The notes: generated from the letters alone by a model not told the origin. Shown: positions 36,706 through 49,690, counted from the first letter of the stretch. The stretch: 64,000 nt of DNA from Sabellastarte sp. h YS-2021 (GCA_964017235.1 OZ024927.1:52023293-52087292); one strand, 5' to 3'. Numbers and translations are program-made.

Positions 36706-38012
36706 GGCCGGTTTCACAAAGGGTCTCAGACTTAGGCTAAGTCAGGGACTTAAATCTGAGTCTTTTGTCTTTGCTAAGTCCTGAGCTTAAATGGATTTCA
36801 CAAAGGTTGACTTAGCTTGTCATATAACCACAGTGGTTTTTTATGTCATGTGACCCTTTATTTCTACTCAAAATATTTTAGTGTAACATCTATCCCTTGT
36901 TTAGCTCATTTTATCTTTGAAAAAAAATGCTGTATTTTTAAATGGGAAACCTTATAATCATACATACATGTCCAAAGAATAATTTAGGGAGGTGCATGTC
37001 CTATATATTTATTCTTTATTTTCAAGCATTTCAAATTTTGAAGTGAGAAAAATATATGGCGGCCATATTTAAGCCTTTGTTTACAAAAGTTAAGCCCAAG
37101 CAAATAAAGTTGAGACTCATATGAAATACATTTTTGAATTTCAGTGGCTGAACGAATTAAGTAGAAATATCCACCTGGGCGATGGGGAGGGAAATAAATT
37201 AAGAACATACTATAAATTCAAAAGGGAATTTGAGTAGGAAAAATATCTAGATACAGAATCCGATTTCTTTAAAAGAAGGAACATAACAAAATTCAGAATA
37301 AGTTCACATAGACTGGAAATAGAAATAGGGAGATATGCCTGTAAAGGAAAAAGAGAAAAAATTGGGAAAGATAAAAGGTTATGCAAGAATTGTGACATGC
37401 AAAAAATAGAAGATGAAGAACATGTACTAATGTTATGTCCAAAGTATCAACAACCGAGACAGTATATGTTGGATTCTCTTATCGACACCTTTCTAGGGCT
37501 AAAAGACTTAAATGATGCAGAAAGGTTTACATTTGTAATGAAATGTTGTGACTATGAAAGTACAAATCTACTATCAAAAATGTTAGACCAAGTGTCACTT
37601 CTAAGAGGTACACTTTAATGTTTTAATTATGTATATATATGTATGTGCATCTAAAAATTATAGTGCCAGTGCTACCTTATGGTGTTATTAATATGTAAAA
37701 ATATATCAAAATATCAGCCTCTCTCCTGCCATTTTGAGATCTTATGATTATGTTTTAGTCCTATAAGTAGGTGTTAGTTAACTTAGTTTAGCTTGTAGTG
37801 TATTTGCAAAATACTTTAATGTATAAATACAGCAAATAAATAGTTTGAGTTTGAGTTAAGCACACTCTTGGGTAGGCTTAGCTAAAGCCTAGACTTAGCA
37901 GCTCTGTGAAATCCTTCAAGTCTTAGATCACAGACTTAGCATCATTTTAAGACAAAAGTCTTCAATTTAAGTCTAAGTCTGGGCTAAGTCCTTTTGTGAA
38001 ATCGACTCCAGG
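36706..38012. mobile_element. Palindromic MITE split by a LINE tail
   Basis: The left part is 36706-36830 (GGCCGGTTTCACAAAG with repeated GACTTAGGCTAAGTC-like words). The right part is 37856-38012 and carries the inverted words ending CTTTTGTGAAATCGACTCC. The two halves form one hairpin element; the LINE lies between them. Confidence 0.7.
37160..37855 (+). pseudogene. LINE 3' end (C-terminal zinc-ribbon-like part)
   Basis: The frame reads LRTYYKFKREFE, a stop, then ITKFRISSHRLEIEIGRYAC and later CKNCDMQKIEDEEHVLMLCP, followed by an R-x2-YMLDSL segment. This C-x2-C-x-H-x4-C cluster with RISSH is usual at the C-terminus of non-LTR retrotransposon proteins. It is 5'-truncated with an internal stop; the tail ends in an AATAAA-like repeat. 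Confidence 0.75.
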
Positions 38013-38132
38013 AGTCAATGTTGGTTGCTTTTTGACTTCCCTTTCAACAGCGAGTGTCATTTAAGATGGACCCTCATCATTGCAACTCCAAAGAGTCAAG
38101 CCATATTTTCCCGTAATTTACAGTTTATCCTA

Positions 38133-38373
38133 TCAAGGAGGTATTATTTTCACGACAGTTTGTCTCTTTCTCTGTCCGTCTGTCTGTCTGTTAGCAGGAT
38201 TACGTAAAATACTACTAGTTGGATCTTCCTGACAAAAATGAGAAGATTGTTCATTGTCCAACTTAGATCCTAATACATTCGCAGAGTGATTTGGCTCTGG
38301 ATTCAAAAATAATAATCCAGATATTCCAAATTATAATTACATGCCTTGGCAGAGCTCTCTGTGTGCGCTTGTT
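38133..38373 (-). mobile_element. Non-autonomous CTCCGCCAAGG-family element
   Basis: CAAGGAGGTATTATTTTCAC at one end and GCTCTCTGTGTGCGCTTG at the other. A TTAGCAGGATTACGTAAAAT core matches the copy at 12.6 kb. Confidence 0.6.
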
Positions 38374-39455
38374 ATGTTTACAAGGCTCCCAGATTGGTTA
38401 GAATGTGGATATTTTGAAGTTTGATACTTGCTTGATAGACATTCTTGACGATATATTTACTCATTGGCATTAGAGCATAATTTGCAATATTTCAACTCTC
38501 CAATTGTGGGTCAGTGATCTCCAACAATGATAAATTTGAATTAAAACATTGTACGGGTTTGTTATGAATATCTTTCTGTCGAGCAATCAGTATTACTGGA
38601 GAGGTTTATTTGTAGGATAATAAAGTCCTTGTATAAAACATATAGTTAAACAGTTGTCAAAGTTCCATTTTAACAAAGGTTTCATTCTAGTTCGGTTTAT
38701 TCAAGCAGTTCATTGGCCACATGTGCATTGAGGCATGTCAACCATACATCCTGGGCCTTTAATAAAGATTACTGAGTTACTGTAACTTTAATTACTTGAT
38801 TACCTTTCTTTTTGGCACAAAAGTACCTTTGAAAACTAGCATGATATTGCTGTAATTTAAAAATAATATAGCAATTTAAATATGTATTAAAACAAATACA
38901 TATACTCAAAGAGAAACATAATTATCAAATTAATTAAGTTGCAGATTAAGGACAGATTAATGTGTGGCATGCTTTGACCAGTGTCCAACCCAGACACGGC
39001 AGTGTGAGTTAATATGTGACACTTGAAAAGGGTGGGATGTTTTGAACACAGAAGCCACTGCGTACATATTGTACAAAAGGTTCAGCCAATATTAAACCTT
39101 ATATGTGTGGGAATAAAAATTAGCGGCCATTTTAAGAAATGCAAAAACATATAATGCACAAGCATGTGCAATAGTTTTTGGTTTTAGGTAAGTTCTTAAA
39201 TTTCTAATTATTCTTTTTATACCCGTGTAATTGAATTAAATTGTACAAATACATCTTTGGATATATGTTATGATTAAAATGGTGTGTTATTTATTTCTTT
39301 GTATAATCATGTTAAGGCTACTGTACAGTACATGTGGTACTGTACACTACAGTAGTAATTAATGAAAATGTCAAAATGATGACTGCCTATATCCAGCCAC
39401 TGCACTAATGTGAAATTATTATGGAATTGAAAGCACTGCTTCAACATGTGTATTT

Positions 39456-39738
39456 GAGGCCGGGTGGCAGAGTGGTAACACTCTCGCCTCCCACCTCTGA
39501 GGCTGGGGTTCGATCCCCGTCATGGCCTTAAGTGGGAAAGCTGGTAGTTGCTTGCTGTTGGTCGGCAGTTTACAGTACACAACCCTAGCGAACTGTATGT
39601 ACTGGTTTCCTCTGCCTAGCTTCCAACTACCCGTCGTGATATGACCTCTACAGTGTTGAAAGCGACGTAAAACCCCAAATAAACCAACTACCCGTCGCGA
39701 TATAACCTGTACAGTGTTGAAAGCGACGTAAAACCCCG
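39456..39738 (+). mobile_element. tRNA-derived SINE, fullest copy, doubled tail
   Basis: A box GGTGGCAGAGTGGTAACAC, B box GGGGTTCGATCCCCGTC, then the body TGTACTGGTTTCCTCTGCC. The tail module (TACAGTGTTGAAAGCGACGT with AAAACCCC) occurs twice in a row, about 60 bp apart. Confidence 0.82.
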
Positions 39739-39744
39739 TAAATG

Positions 39745-42700
39745 CAGTACAACTACTGACCTAATCAGCTGACCCATGTCACTGTGATTGTGTTTTCAAA
39801 ACCAGATCATCACAAGGTGTGGTGCCAATTACATACTAGTTATTAATAAAGGACACACACAATTCAACTTTGATTTTTGACTAGGCCATGTTATAAATAT
39901 GTTGTGAAGTTGCAGTACCTCTGTAACTTGTTCTTTTTTGTCATTTGAGTTTCATTTGAAACAAAATTTATCTCCTGAAGAAAACCTCTGTGCAAAGATC
40001 AATTATTTATTTACTGTACTGATTAAAATGCAGTATACCAGTCATTTCATGCTTGAGATGCTATGATTTTTTTTCAGCAAAGAATTTAGCAGATAAAACA
40101 AAATGATCCTAATCTGTCACTGTAAAACTATACCTGACTTTCATATAATGGTCCATCTCTTCTGTTCAGGTTCACAGAGGACAAGTGTTGCCAACAAAGA
40201 AGAAGGAATTGCTTCAAGTTCCACAATGTCATACTGATTGTATTGTGTGAAGAATGTGAGATGACTCTTTGGATTCAGGACACAGTGAGAAAGGATAAAA
40301 CTGTTAAAGTCATGATGGTACACACTAATCGAGGATGGCTGGTTAGATAACCAATAACAGAGAATGGGTGAGAGACATACGATCAATGGATCAACGAGAT
40401 ATGATATTACAAAGTGCATCCTAGATGGCTAGGTGGATTGTCAGGATTGGAAATTTGAACAGTTTCACAAGAAAGACTGAGGCAGAACACCCAGATATCC
40501 TATCCAGGATAGCAATGGCTGATGAAGTGTTTCCATCAGAAAGACTCCATGGTATCATTTAGAGGACAACTGGCTTGATCATGAAGATTCAAGGATAATG
40601 CAGGATTTTCAACAGAGAGACATTATATGACACAAGAGTGAGTCTAAGATGGCTACTTGATCAAGGACAATTGAGGGTGTCATTAGGACAAAGCAGTTTG
40701 GTAGATGTCTCACAAAGTCACAGTCACTTGCAAGGTGATGTAATATTTCTAGTCTATAATTAATTCCTAATTGTCTTTTGCTAAGGTCTATTGGTTCTCA
40801 GGGTATTGTATTTATTTAATTGTATTACAATCATTTGATGTGGTAGATTTGTACAAACGTGTTGTGTATCCATTTGCACCAATCTTTGTTTCAGGTCGTC
40901 TGCAAATGATGTTAATGTCTTCATCAAATAAGGAGGTGGTATCCTCTCTACAGTATATAATACAGAGAAAAATCCTTGAAACACCATACAATGTAATACA
41001 TTAATACGTATTATTTTTCCATTTACTACCTTGTGCTACAAACTGACACAAATATCATTGTACTTGCAATAATTAATTTAGTTAATCAAATAGTTTCTTT
41101 GACAGCTTACTCAGGAGTCTGGGACTGGTGACACATTTTATTGGAAAACAAAGATAGAAAAGAAATTTATTTTTAAAGGCCAACTCTAAAAGGGTTCAGC
41201 TGCATTGGAAGTAAATGTATATTGATTGATTGCTGTGGCCAAGTTCCCGGAATGTGCAAGTGTAGCTTCACAAAAAGTATGCTAACCTTAGTAGCTCTAC
41301 AGTCAAATTCTCAGAAATATGCCAAACCATTATTCGGTAGATTGATGCTGGTGATTTGAACAATTTTTTTTCTATTTTTTTTTCAATGGATAACTTATCG
41401 TAACTTTTATCCTTCATCTGAATTCTCTGTCAATCTGTTTTGGTGAGTTACACTTAGCATATTTATCTCCTCCTGTAATTAATGTTGAAATCCATTTCCA
41501 GGTTTATCAAGATCCATTTAGATGAGTGAGAATCTTTTAAAGTGTTAATTTTGTCAATAATTGCATCTCTTTTTTCCATAGTGACCATAATTAACATTTT
41601 CAGAAAAATATCCAGGATTCCTTTTGCATGTGATGGTTTTGATGCACATCTGCTTTTATATTTTAAATTTTAATGCATTTCACTGGTGATATTTGAAATT
41701 GATAGTATTTCAGTTATTTTGAAGAATCCATAATGTTAAAGGCATCATACATTCAACTGGTATGAGTTGATGTGTAAACATAACATGATCCCTCAATTCT
41801 ACTAACAAATTATAGCGATATAATCATGAAGTGTACTCAGCTAGGGTGTTGTATTTTGAAATTTGTAGATTTTATCAATAATCATATCTCAAGTGTAGCT
41901 TAATTGATGTTTACTTCCTGTTTGCTTCTCCTTATTGTATAGTGTATGTCCTCACATCAACTCAATGTATATTTCAAATATCAGCAAAGTAGAAGCTGTA
42001 ATTTTGAAATAATGCCCCTATAAAACTACAGTGAATTTTTTTTGTAAAGTGTCTTTAAACCTAAAAGATTTACCTTGCTCTCTCAAATCTTCATTTACCC
42101 AAAGCTGATTGGACTCCCTCATTTTATTTACATAATAGAAGATTCTACTGTGCACATCCTGAAATACCTTTGCCACAGTGATCAATCATTAATTTTTAAC
42201 CTGCTCTGTATTTTGGACTTAACAAACCATTGTCACTCATTTTACCATATTTATTAATTTTTGTTTATCTATTCAAACCATCCTCATTACTGATTATTTC
42301 TTAGTCTAATATTATTTTGTGGATATTCGCCAACTGTCTAGCTCTGGCTCTAATAGGGCCTTCACACCACTTCTGGTTGACGTGGAGTTCACAGGAACTA
42401 TCAGTAAGTTTCCTACAATCACTGGGGTGCGGGGGGCTGCTCCGTGCTAAAAAACTCCTCCCTGGGAGGGACTGTACACTCCTGTCACTGTTATTGGATG
42501 GGGGTAGATATCCTTGTGATGAGGCACTGGGGTAAGGATTGGGGATAGACTGTCAAAGGCTTTATTAAGCTCTATTTCTGGTAGTTATACTGACACACAA
42601 TGCAACTCTGTATACCACTATCATTGTGTCTAATTTTGTTATTTGGTTACTATAACTGGGTCAACTCTACTGCTAGATTTAACCCCAGTGATAGTGCAAT

Positions 42701-43440
42701 GGTAGTTGTAACCATCATGAATAAAGTGTTTTATTAAAAAAGTCTGTAAAATATAAAATAAGATAAAATTTGTGAAGTCTGATGTCGGGGTTGAAAAACA
42801 CCTTAAAATTGTTATGAAAGATCACTTTATGCATTGCATATTGATTCATATTGGAGTACTGTTTTATGATGACTACTTATTTCTTTAATTTAACAAGAAT
42901 ATTTCTGTTGATGTAGAAATGGTATTAATGTTATGGTAATAAATTGAAAGACAAGACTATTTTGAAGGTGATGAAAAGTTTCTCAAAATATTTCTTTTAA
43001 ACATTGCAAAATGATGGAAAAATTATTTAAAATTAGATTAATATTTTGAGATTATTAAATTGTTCTTAGAAGTAAATAAATATTAAAAGTAAAGTTTATT
43101 ATTGTTATTGACACCTACAGACTTAATATCAATCAGTATTAAAAAGCTGTTGTATGATTTTTTTTCTTTTAGGTATTAACTAAGATCAGTGTCATAATAT
43201 AGTAAGGTCATGGCAGTTGATAATGGGCAAAAAGTTGAGTACAAATTTTCACAAGTTAGAAGACTCAAAAATAAAATGGTGTCCATTTATGCAAAGCAGG
43301 GCAGATATTTCATTTAGGGTCAAAAGATAGTGTGTAAATGATACACAGATTTCATCACACTTCTTCAGGTTAATACTTAGACAATCAAAAAGTATCAATG
43401 AACTGTGGCTCACCGTAACAGTAAGAAGTACAACAATTTA
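39745..43440. other. Intergenic sequence without a recognisable gene
   Basis: AT-rich. One exon-like patch at about 42341-42402 is flanked by a tctag acceptor and an A/gtaagt donor and is described as a finding. No other coding signal was seen. Confidence 0.45.
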
Positions 43441-43490
43441 ATGATAATAATAGTATTAATAATAATAATAATAGTATTAATAATAATGTT
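43441..43490. repeat. AAT trinucleotide microsatellite
   Basis: Runs of AATAATAATAGTATT over about 45 bp. Confidence 0.9.
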
Positions 43491-43975
43491 GCTTGCTGTA
43501 TTGAAATAGATTGGCCATTTCAAAACTATCTCACTGGTTTTAGCCAGCCTGCGTTTTCAATGCTAATTTAAAAGTATATAACCTCAAGTATTATGAATTT
43601 GTATCTTGCTAATATATAATTACTAGTATACTTTTATAATCTTTATAATGCAATTTTGATGTGCAGCTATAAGAAGTAATAAGAGTTAAAGCAGTCTTAA
43701 TCCTACTCAGTTTGATCATTGTTATATCAAAGGTCTGTTCTTTGATCTCCCAAAATAAATCCAGTTAAATAAAAGAGTGACTAACAAAGGAATAACTAAT
43801 GTTAAGAGAACATAGAGTCAGGGGGAAACCATTCCTTTCATTTGGATTCTTTTCGAGCTTATTTTGAGCCTTTTAGAATAAAATCAACATCACAAAACAC
43901 CTAGGTTTCGAAATGGCCAGATATGTTATTTGGCTGTTTCATTTTGAAACGGCCAGAGTCGCGAAACGGCTAGAA

Positions 43976-44256
43976 CCAATAATAATAATAACAAATATTA
44001 ATAATAATGGTAATAATAATTGGTAGCAACAACACTAACAAATGATAAGTATAGCAAAAATTATAAAAAAAACAACAGCAACTTGTAATAATAATTATAA
44101 TAATAAAAATAATAATAATAAACAATAAGAACAAATAGTTAATTGTAACAGGTGAAGTAATAATAAGTAACAGTACCAATAACAAATAAGTAATTGAAGG
44201 CAAAAATATAATAAACACCACCACCAAATAATAATAATAATAATATTAATAATACT
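43976..44256. repeat. AAT-rich imperfect microsatellite block
   Basis: Interrupted AATAATAATA runs with AAC and AAG variants through about 280 bp. Reverse-strand open frames here are only poly-Ile/Tyr products of the repeat. Confidence 0.85.
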
Positions 44257-44289
44257 CACTGAACACATATTTGAATGGATCTGCAAAAT

Positions 44290-45155
44290 CATTCAAATGA
44301 TATGGAATCCCATATAAATGAATTTTTAATGACCTAGATATCGGACGTTATTTTGAAAGTGGTCTGCAGATAAATCTAGTTCAAATTTCTGAAAAAGCTG
44401 ATTTTAATGCATGAAGAATGGCAATGAAAAATACCTTATCAGCCCAAATTACATCCATATTCATTATTTAAGCAAGATAATGAAACCGAAGCATATCCCA
44501 AAACTTATTCTTATGGGGGTGATCCACTGGAGCCGATTTGTCGGTAACTAGGTATTTTTCGAGGGTTGGGAGTAATGTTTACATATTTGGTTAGGGTCTG
44601 TTATATTTTTCTGGCTTGTCACAGTGGACTTTCAAAAAAAAATCAAACATGTTAGATATTTCACTGACCCTCCGTGACTCTGTATCTGGACTGTGGCTCC
44701 GCCCACCTGGAAACCATCCTGTTGTTGATCTCTATGGCTTGTCAGTCATATTTCACATCTTGTCCTGTACTGTTACTGTCTTGTCTTGAAGAACTTCCAG
44801 TCCTGTCTTGGTTCAGCACCATGACTCCACATCCAGACAGTCCGTGAACACTAACCAACTGTACTTGATAGGAAACCGGCCTGTCATAAACATAATCAAC
44901 CTGATTTGGACACTTCCCGGCAACACAAGAAGTCTACCAGCCTTCAACCTTAAAGTTCATAACATCTCTGCAGGATAAGTCAGGAACACATACAGACAAG
45001 CCATAAACACCAAACTGATAAGGCGGTCACACAACAGACATGCGGGGAACTTTTATGACCCACTGCTTGTCTGCTAATGCAATCTCTATTTAAGGCGAGT
45101 CGGCTTTCACAATGCTTCATTTGGAATCTAGCATCTGACAGATTACACCTGGCAG
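44290..45155. other. Unclassified sequence left of the Harbinger block
   Basis: Moderately GC-richer patch from 44690 on (CCATCCTGTTGTTGATCTCT and onward), perhaps an old element edge. No frame, RNA or repeat was recognised. Confidence 0.35.
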
Positions 45156-45202
45156 CATTTCAAGAATAGGAGTTTGTTTTTTTACAATTATCTAGGGCAG
45201 TT

Positions 45203-46198
45203 TTGAGTTGGCTGACTTCATATTTGAGAGATTTTATCTTTTACAAAAAGGCTGCTGCTTATTACTTGACAATGGGTCCTGAGAAAGGCAGAAAAGTGAG
45301 GAAGATAGGAGTTCCCACTGATAGTGTTCCTGAATTTGAGCTGGGGGACACAGCGTCAAATATCCAGCATGGGAGGCAGGGGAGGGAGGAGGCACAACAA
45401 CAGCATCAGAGGGAGGAGGATGTAAGGAGGGCGGAGGGAAGTGAAGAGGAATCACACTTGCAAGAGGAGGGAGTTGCAGAAAAAAGGCCCAGGGCAGAAA
45501 AAAACTGACACTGAAACAGAGGCTGCTGGAGCAGTGGCGGGGACCATCACAGTTGCAATACAAGAAGGGACACATGACCAGCCTCTATCTTACTGATTCT
45601 GACAAGAAGGCTATTATTGTGGAGTATGCAAAGGACTAAGAGGAGTTGTACGACAAGAATAGTGAACATTTTAAAGACAAAACAAGACAGGAGTGTCTCT
45701 GGGAGCGGTTTGCCCCAGTTGCAAGCTGTCTGCCAAGGTGTGTGAGACCTGGTTTGACTCACAAAGGACACATTATGGGAAGCTGATGTAATCAAAGTCT
45801 GAACAGGCCCCGAAGGAGATGATGGAACATCAGAGTTGGATACAGGACAAGTTTCGATTCCTGAGGTCACACATCAGGCGCAAGGGACTCCGCAAATTTT
45901 CAGGCTTCAAGTCCTAGTCCTGAGGAAGCAGTGTTTCAGTTTCTCCTGCACACAACATCTTCTGAGCCTTGACTGTCACAAACAGTATAGAGATAAGCAT
46001 GCAGCCAACAGACACCACGTTACAGCCTCAACACGTTACAAGCCCCACCGCATCTTCAGGGCCCTCTTCGGTCAACCAGTTGGTCATAGACCAGTTCCCA
46101 CAGATGAGAAGCCTGCTGTCATCATTCCTCGGGCCAAAGCAGAACACAACACGTACAGCCTTCTACAACTACCTGGCATCTACGTATACCATATATAG
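45203..46198 (+). pseudogene. PIF/Harbinger MADF-type accessory gene, left copy, broken
   Basis: Begins MSWLTSYLRDFIFYKKAAAY, then GPEKGRKVRKIGVPTDSVPE and a Gln/Glu-rich stretch, and should continue into the MADF part. An extra A in an A-run near 45500 shifts the frame, and a TAA replaces a Tyr codon near 45638. The end SSFLGPKQNTTRTAFYNYLA is followed by a fixed unit (ATAAGGGGAGACCCTC) that is not coding. About 90 percent alike, by eye, to the reversed copy at 49.3-51.4 kb. Confidence 0.7.
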
Positions 46199-49015
46199 AA
46201 TTTAAAATATAAGGGGAGACCCTCTTTAAACCTATGTACTTGCTACCCTTTGACCCCTGGTGACCTAATTCACTGCCATGCGCAGTAATACAGAAATAGT
46301 TTATTCTTTTTGTGGCGGTTGAAGTGTCAACAGGCGTTTTTGCTACCTCATTAAGATCAACTCATTTGGCAATTCTCTTAGAGTTGACTCTTAACTTGGA
46401 GTGATTCTTAGCAGGAAGTATTTAGATTTGTTCCTACAACAGGTCTTCTTCCTGGGCCAGGTTCTTAACCTGTCTAAAGGTTTTCCTCACAGGGACAAGG
46501 TTCTGTCCATTCAGCAGCTCATCCTTTTTCTGCCTTAGAACTCCTTTAAATTTTCTCTCCAACTTGGCACCTTTAATTCTCCTGGCTTCCACTTGGAAGC
46601 CACTTCTTCAAGGTCGTCTGCACATGACACTTCTTCACTGTTATCTCAGGACACTTTGATTTTCCTTTTCAGAGGTGCTCTGGATTGTCCATTCTTTGAT
46701 TCTTCATTTTAAGATGGTACACATACTTTCCTGAGAACTATGTCTTTGCTTTCCTCCCTTTAATTCCCTAGTTTTACATCTACTTTCATGGATGTTTCAC
46801 TTCAGGGTTAGGGAGCTTTTTGTGCTCTTTTGACCACCTAAGATCCATCTTTGATGTGGCAGTCCAATCTGTTCATCAGTTCTAGAGCTCATACCTGTCC
46901 TTTTTGCTCAGACATTTGTTCCTCTATTATCCTTTCATCACAGGATCATCCTTTCAGCCTCAGACAACACAGATGTCTTGTTCTCAAGACATTTGTTCTT
47001 CTTTTGTCCTTTCTTCAAGGGACACTTCAGATAGTCTCAGGCAACTCTGTTGTCTGTGCTATCTTTTTATATCAGGAGAGCTTCCACTCTTGGGACATGT
47101 GTTTCTATTTTGGCACCTGTTTGCCATTATTTTTACAAGAACAAGTTTGTTCTTCCTCCTACTCATGTTCCAGGGGCATGAATCCTGGGCAGATCATCTC
47201 TGGGGGTCTTATCTCACCTTTCATATGAGTGGTCTCTCAGTTCTTGGATCTTCAGATGGTAGTCTCAGATTTCTCATTTGATTTAGATCCCTTTTCAATG
47301 TGATTCAATCACAAGCTGCTCTTGCATGTGCCTCCTGTGCTAGATCCTTAGGCTCTGGCAACAGATGCCCTGGAGTTTTTTGGTCCAGAATACTTGTTTT
47401 ACTCCTTCCCTCCTTCAGCTCTGTGCCCTTTTATGGCAAATAAGTTATTCTACTTTGTGAGCTCTAGGTTCTTGTAGCCTTCCTTGCCAAGGTCCATTGG
47501 CAAAGTTATTCTACTTTGTGAGCTCTAGGTTCTTGTAGCCTTCCTTGCCAAGGTCCCTTGGCAGTTGCCAAGGTTTGGCCTCAAGATCTCCTTTAAGAAA
47601 GCCAAGGGCTCTTCCTCTTATTCTTCTTAACAAACTTGTTTAGAGGTTTGTTATTTATTCTTATGGAGTTCATTTCTTCATGCCTTGTGGCTGAAGTCTC
47701 CTTACAGAAGAATCTTCAGAGGAAGGGTCCTGGAGGATATTTAATCCTCCATAACTGTCTATAAAGCAATGTGGAACTGCTTAAAAATTGTGAGAGACAT
47801 GGCCACTCTGTCATGCTTCAACTGTCCCTTTTATTGCTGAATTTTCCTATTTTGGAATATTTCCTCAGACAATAGGGATACAGGTGTGCTCTCTCCATTT
47901 AGTGCTTGGAGTTGGGTTCTTATAAGAAGCTTAGAAGAGCATTTAGAGCTTCTTTAAGTCCAGGATAAGGGTAGTCATCACCTACCTGCTTGGTACTTAA
48001 GCTTTGGTTCTGCAGGCTCTTACAAATGCTCCTCTTGAACCCTTTTCACTTGCTGAGCCAAGTTTTCACATATTAGACAGTCTTTCTTACTCCCCTATTT
48101 TTTTGGGAAGGAAAAGGAGTGAGTTTGTTTCCTTTAGTTAAAGGTATCCTCTGACTCTGTAGGGACGGGCTAAGTCATCCTTAAGTCAGATCTTGCTTTC
48201 CTGGCTTAAGTCAGTTACCTTCAGAAGGCTCTTCTTGCTTTGACTTTTGTCTTGGTCAGGATGACTTAGAGGTTTTTTCCTTCCTTTCTGTCAGATTCCT
48301 TAGATACTGTCTATCTACCAATTCTGACTATCTTAGGAGGATTTCTTCTTTATCTTTCCTCTGAAGTCCAAAGAGGGTGATATTGCTGCTCAGACAATAT
48401 CTTTTTGGATTATCATTTTTCCTTTATTCCATCAAACTCTGTTCCACATGTGAAGGTCCATGATGTTTTTTCCCAGGCTTCATTCTGGCCTTTCAGGTGG
48501 TTTTCCACTGCTTCACATCATGGAAAATTTCTCCCGGAATTCTTGCACTTCACTTATTTTTTCTTAGAGATGTTGCACTTAAGAATCTTTATGATTTCTT
48601 GAGTGACCTGGACTTAGTTCCACTCAGCCATTTCTCTCTCTTCTGCTTAAATTCCCTAATTTAAGACAATCAGAGACTTTAAGTCTCAGAAAAAGGGGGC
48701 GGCATTTCCCTTTTTAGGGAATCTGTTCTTCATCTCTATTTTCAGAACCGTGCTTCTTAGTGCCTCTTGGCATGTTCCTATTCTGAGCACAGTGGCATTA
48801 TGCCACTCCTTTGAGCTGACCTAATAGGGTGTAGACAGCAGTGCTGAAGTTATTGCACTGGTTAATTCTATTCACTTAACTCAGTAGAGTTAATTCTTTA
48901 GCACAGAGGTTTTGAGTTCAATTGCACCAGGAAGTATCCTCTTAATGCAATTTAACCTCAGGATGGTTTTCCTCAGTCTGTCTTTTTGCCATCATCCTTC
49001 CAAGTGGGCATTTAA
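46199..49015. other. Pyrimidine-rich filler between inverted Harbinger copies
   Basis: Strong C/T bias on this strand. Reverse-strand fragments such as DDLEEVASKWKPGELKVPSW and LVPVRKTFRQVKNLAQEEDL look like decayed coding sequence with many stops. A 61-bp unit is doubled at 47442-47563. The element family was not identified. Confidence 0.4.
47442..47563. repeat. Two-copy 61-bp tandem repeat
   Basis: AAGTTATTCTACTTTGTGAG starts at 47442 and again at 47503, and the copies are almost identical. Confidence 0.8.
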
Positions 49016-49133
49016 CCCAAGTGTTTTCATATGGTAGGGTATATTACATTTTTATGAAATAAAATTTTATATTTTTAAATGTAAAATACATTTTTATGAA
49101 GAAAAATATATATACCTACCATATGAAAACAGC
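49016..49133. repeat. Short hairpin unit with GTTTTCATATGGTAGG ends
   Basis: GTGTTTTCATATGGTAGGG and its complement CCTACCATATGAAAACAGC enclose about 80 bp of AT-rich sequence. The same unit or half of it recurs at 49680, 51430-51500 and 51725-51800. Confidence 0.75.
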
Positions 49134-49690
49134 AAATTACCCTCCCGCCTGCCCTGCTTTTTAAAAAAGACCTTTTTCCAGCATTTATGTTTATTCACAA
49201 AAAGAATGAACTATTTCTGTATTACTACGCATGGCAAAGTGAATTAGGTCACCAGGGGTCAAAGGGTAGCAAGTACATAGGTTTAAAGAGGGTCTCCCCT
49301 TATATTTTAAATTCTATATATGGTATACGTAGATGCCAGGTAGTTGTAGAAGGCTGTACGTGTTGTGTTCTGCTTTGGCCCGAGGAATGATGACAGCAGG
49401 CTTCTCATCTGTGGGAACTGGTCTATGACCAACTGGTTGACCGAAGAGGGCCCTGAAGATGCGGTGGGGCTTGTAACGTGTTGAGGCTGTAACGTGGTGT
49501 CTGTTGGCTGCATGCTTATCTCTATACTGTTTGTGACAGTCAAGGCTCAGAAGATGTTGTGTGCAGGAGAAACTGAAACACTGCTTCCTCAGGACTAGGA
49601 CTTCAGGTCTCCCCTTATATTTTAAATTCTATGTGTGGTATACATGGCGGTTACCGAACACCAGGCCAAGCTTAACCCAAGTGTTTTCAT
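49134..49690. repeat. Shared module and partial MADF-gene copy
   Basis: AGGTCACCAGGGGTCAAAGG through AGAGGGTCTCCCCTTATATT is inverted relative to 46200-46290 and repeated directly at 51500-51720. 49330-49605 repeats the 3' part of the MADF gene (second copy at 50416-50695). Confidence 0.7.

Noticed and set aside
37397-37618. Independent small gene with a C-x-H-x-C cluster
   Set aside because: The upstream frame (RISSH and KREFE words) shows it is the tail of a truncated LINE.
43970-44292. Ile/Leu/Tyr-rich reverse frames resembling membrane proteins
   Set aside because: Products of AAT microsatellite sequence.
46851-47281. Two 125-codon forward frames
   Set aside because: Overlapping frames in a C/T-rich stretch without start context, domain or homology; composition explains them.
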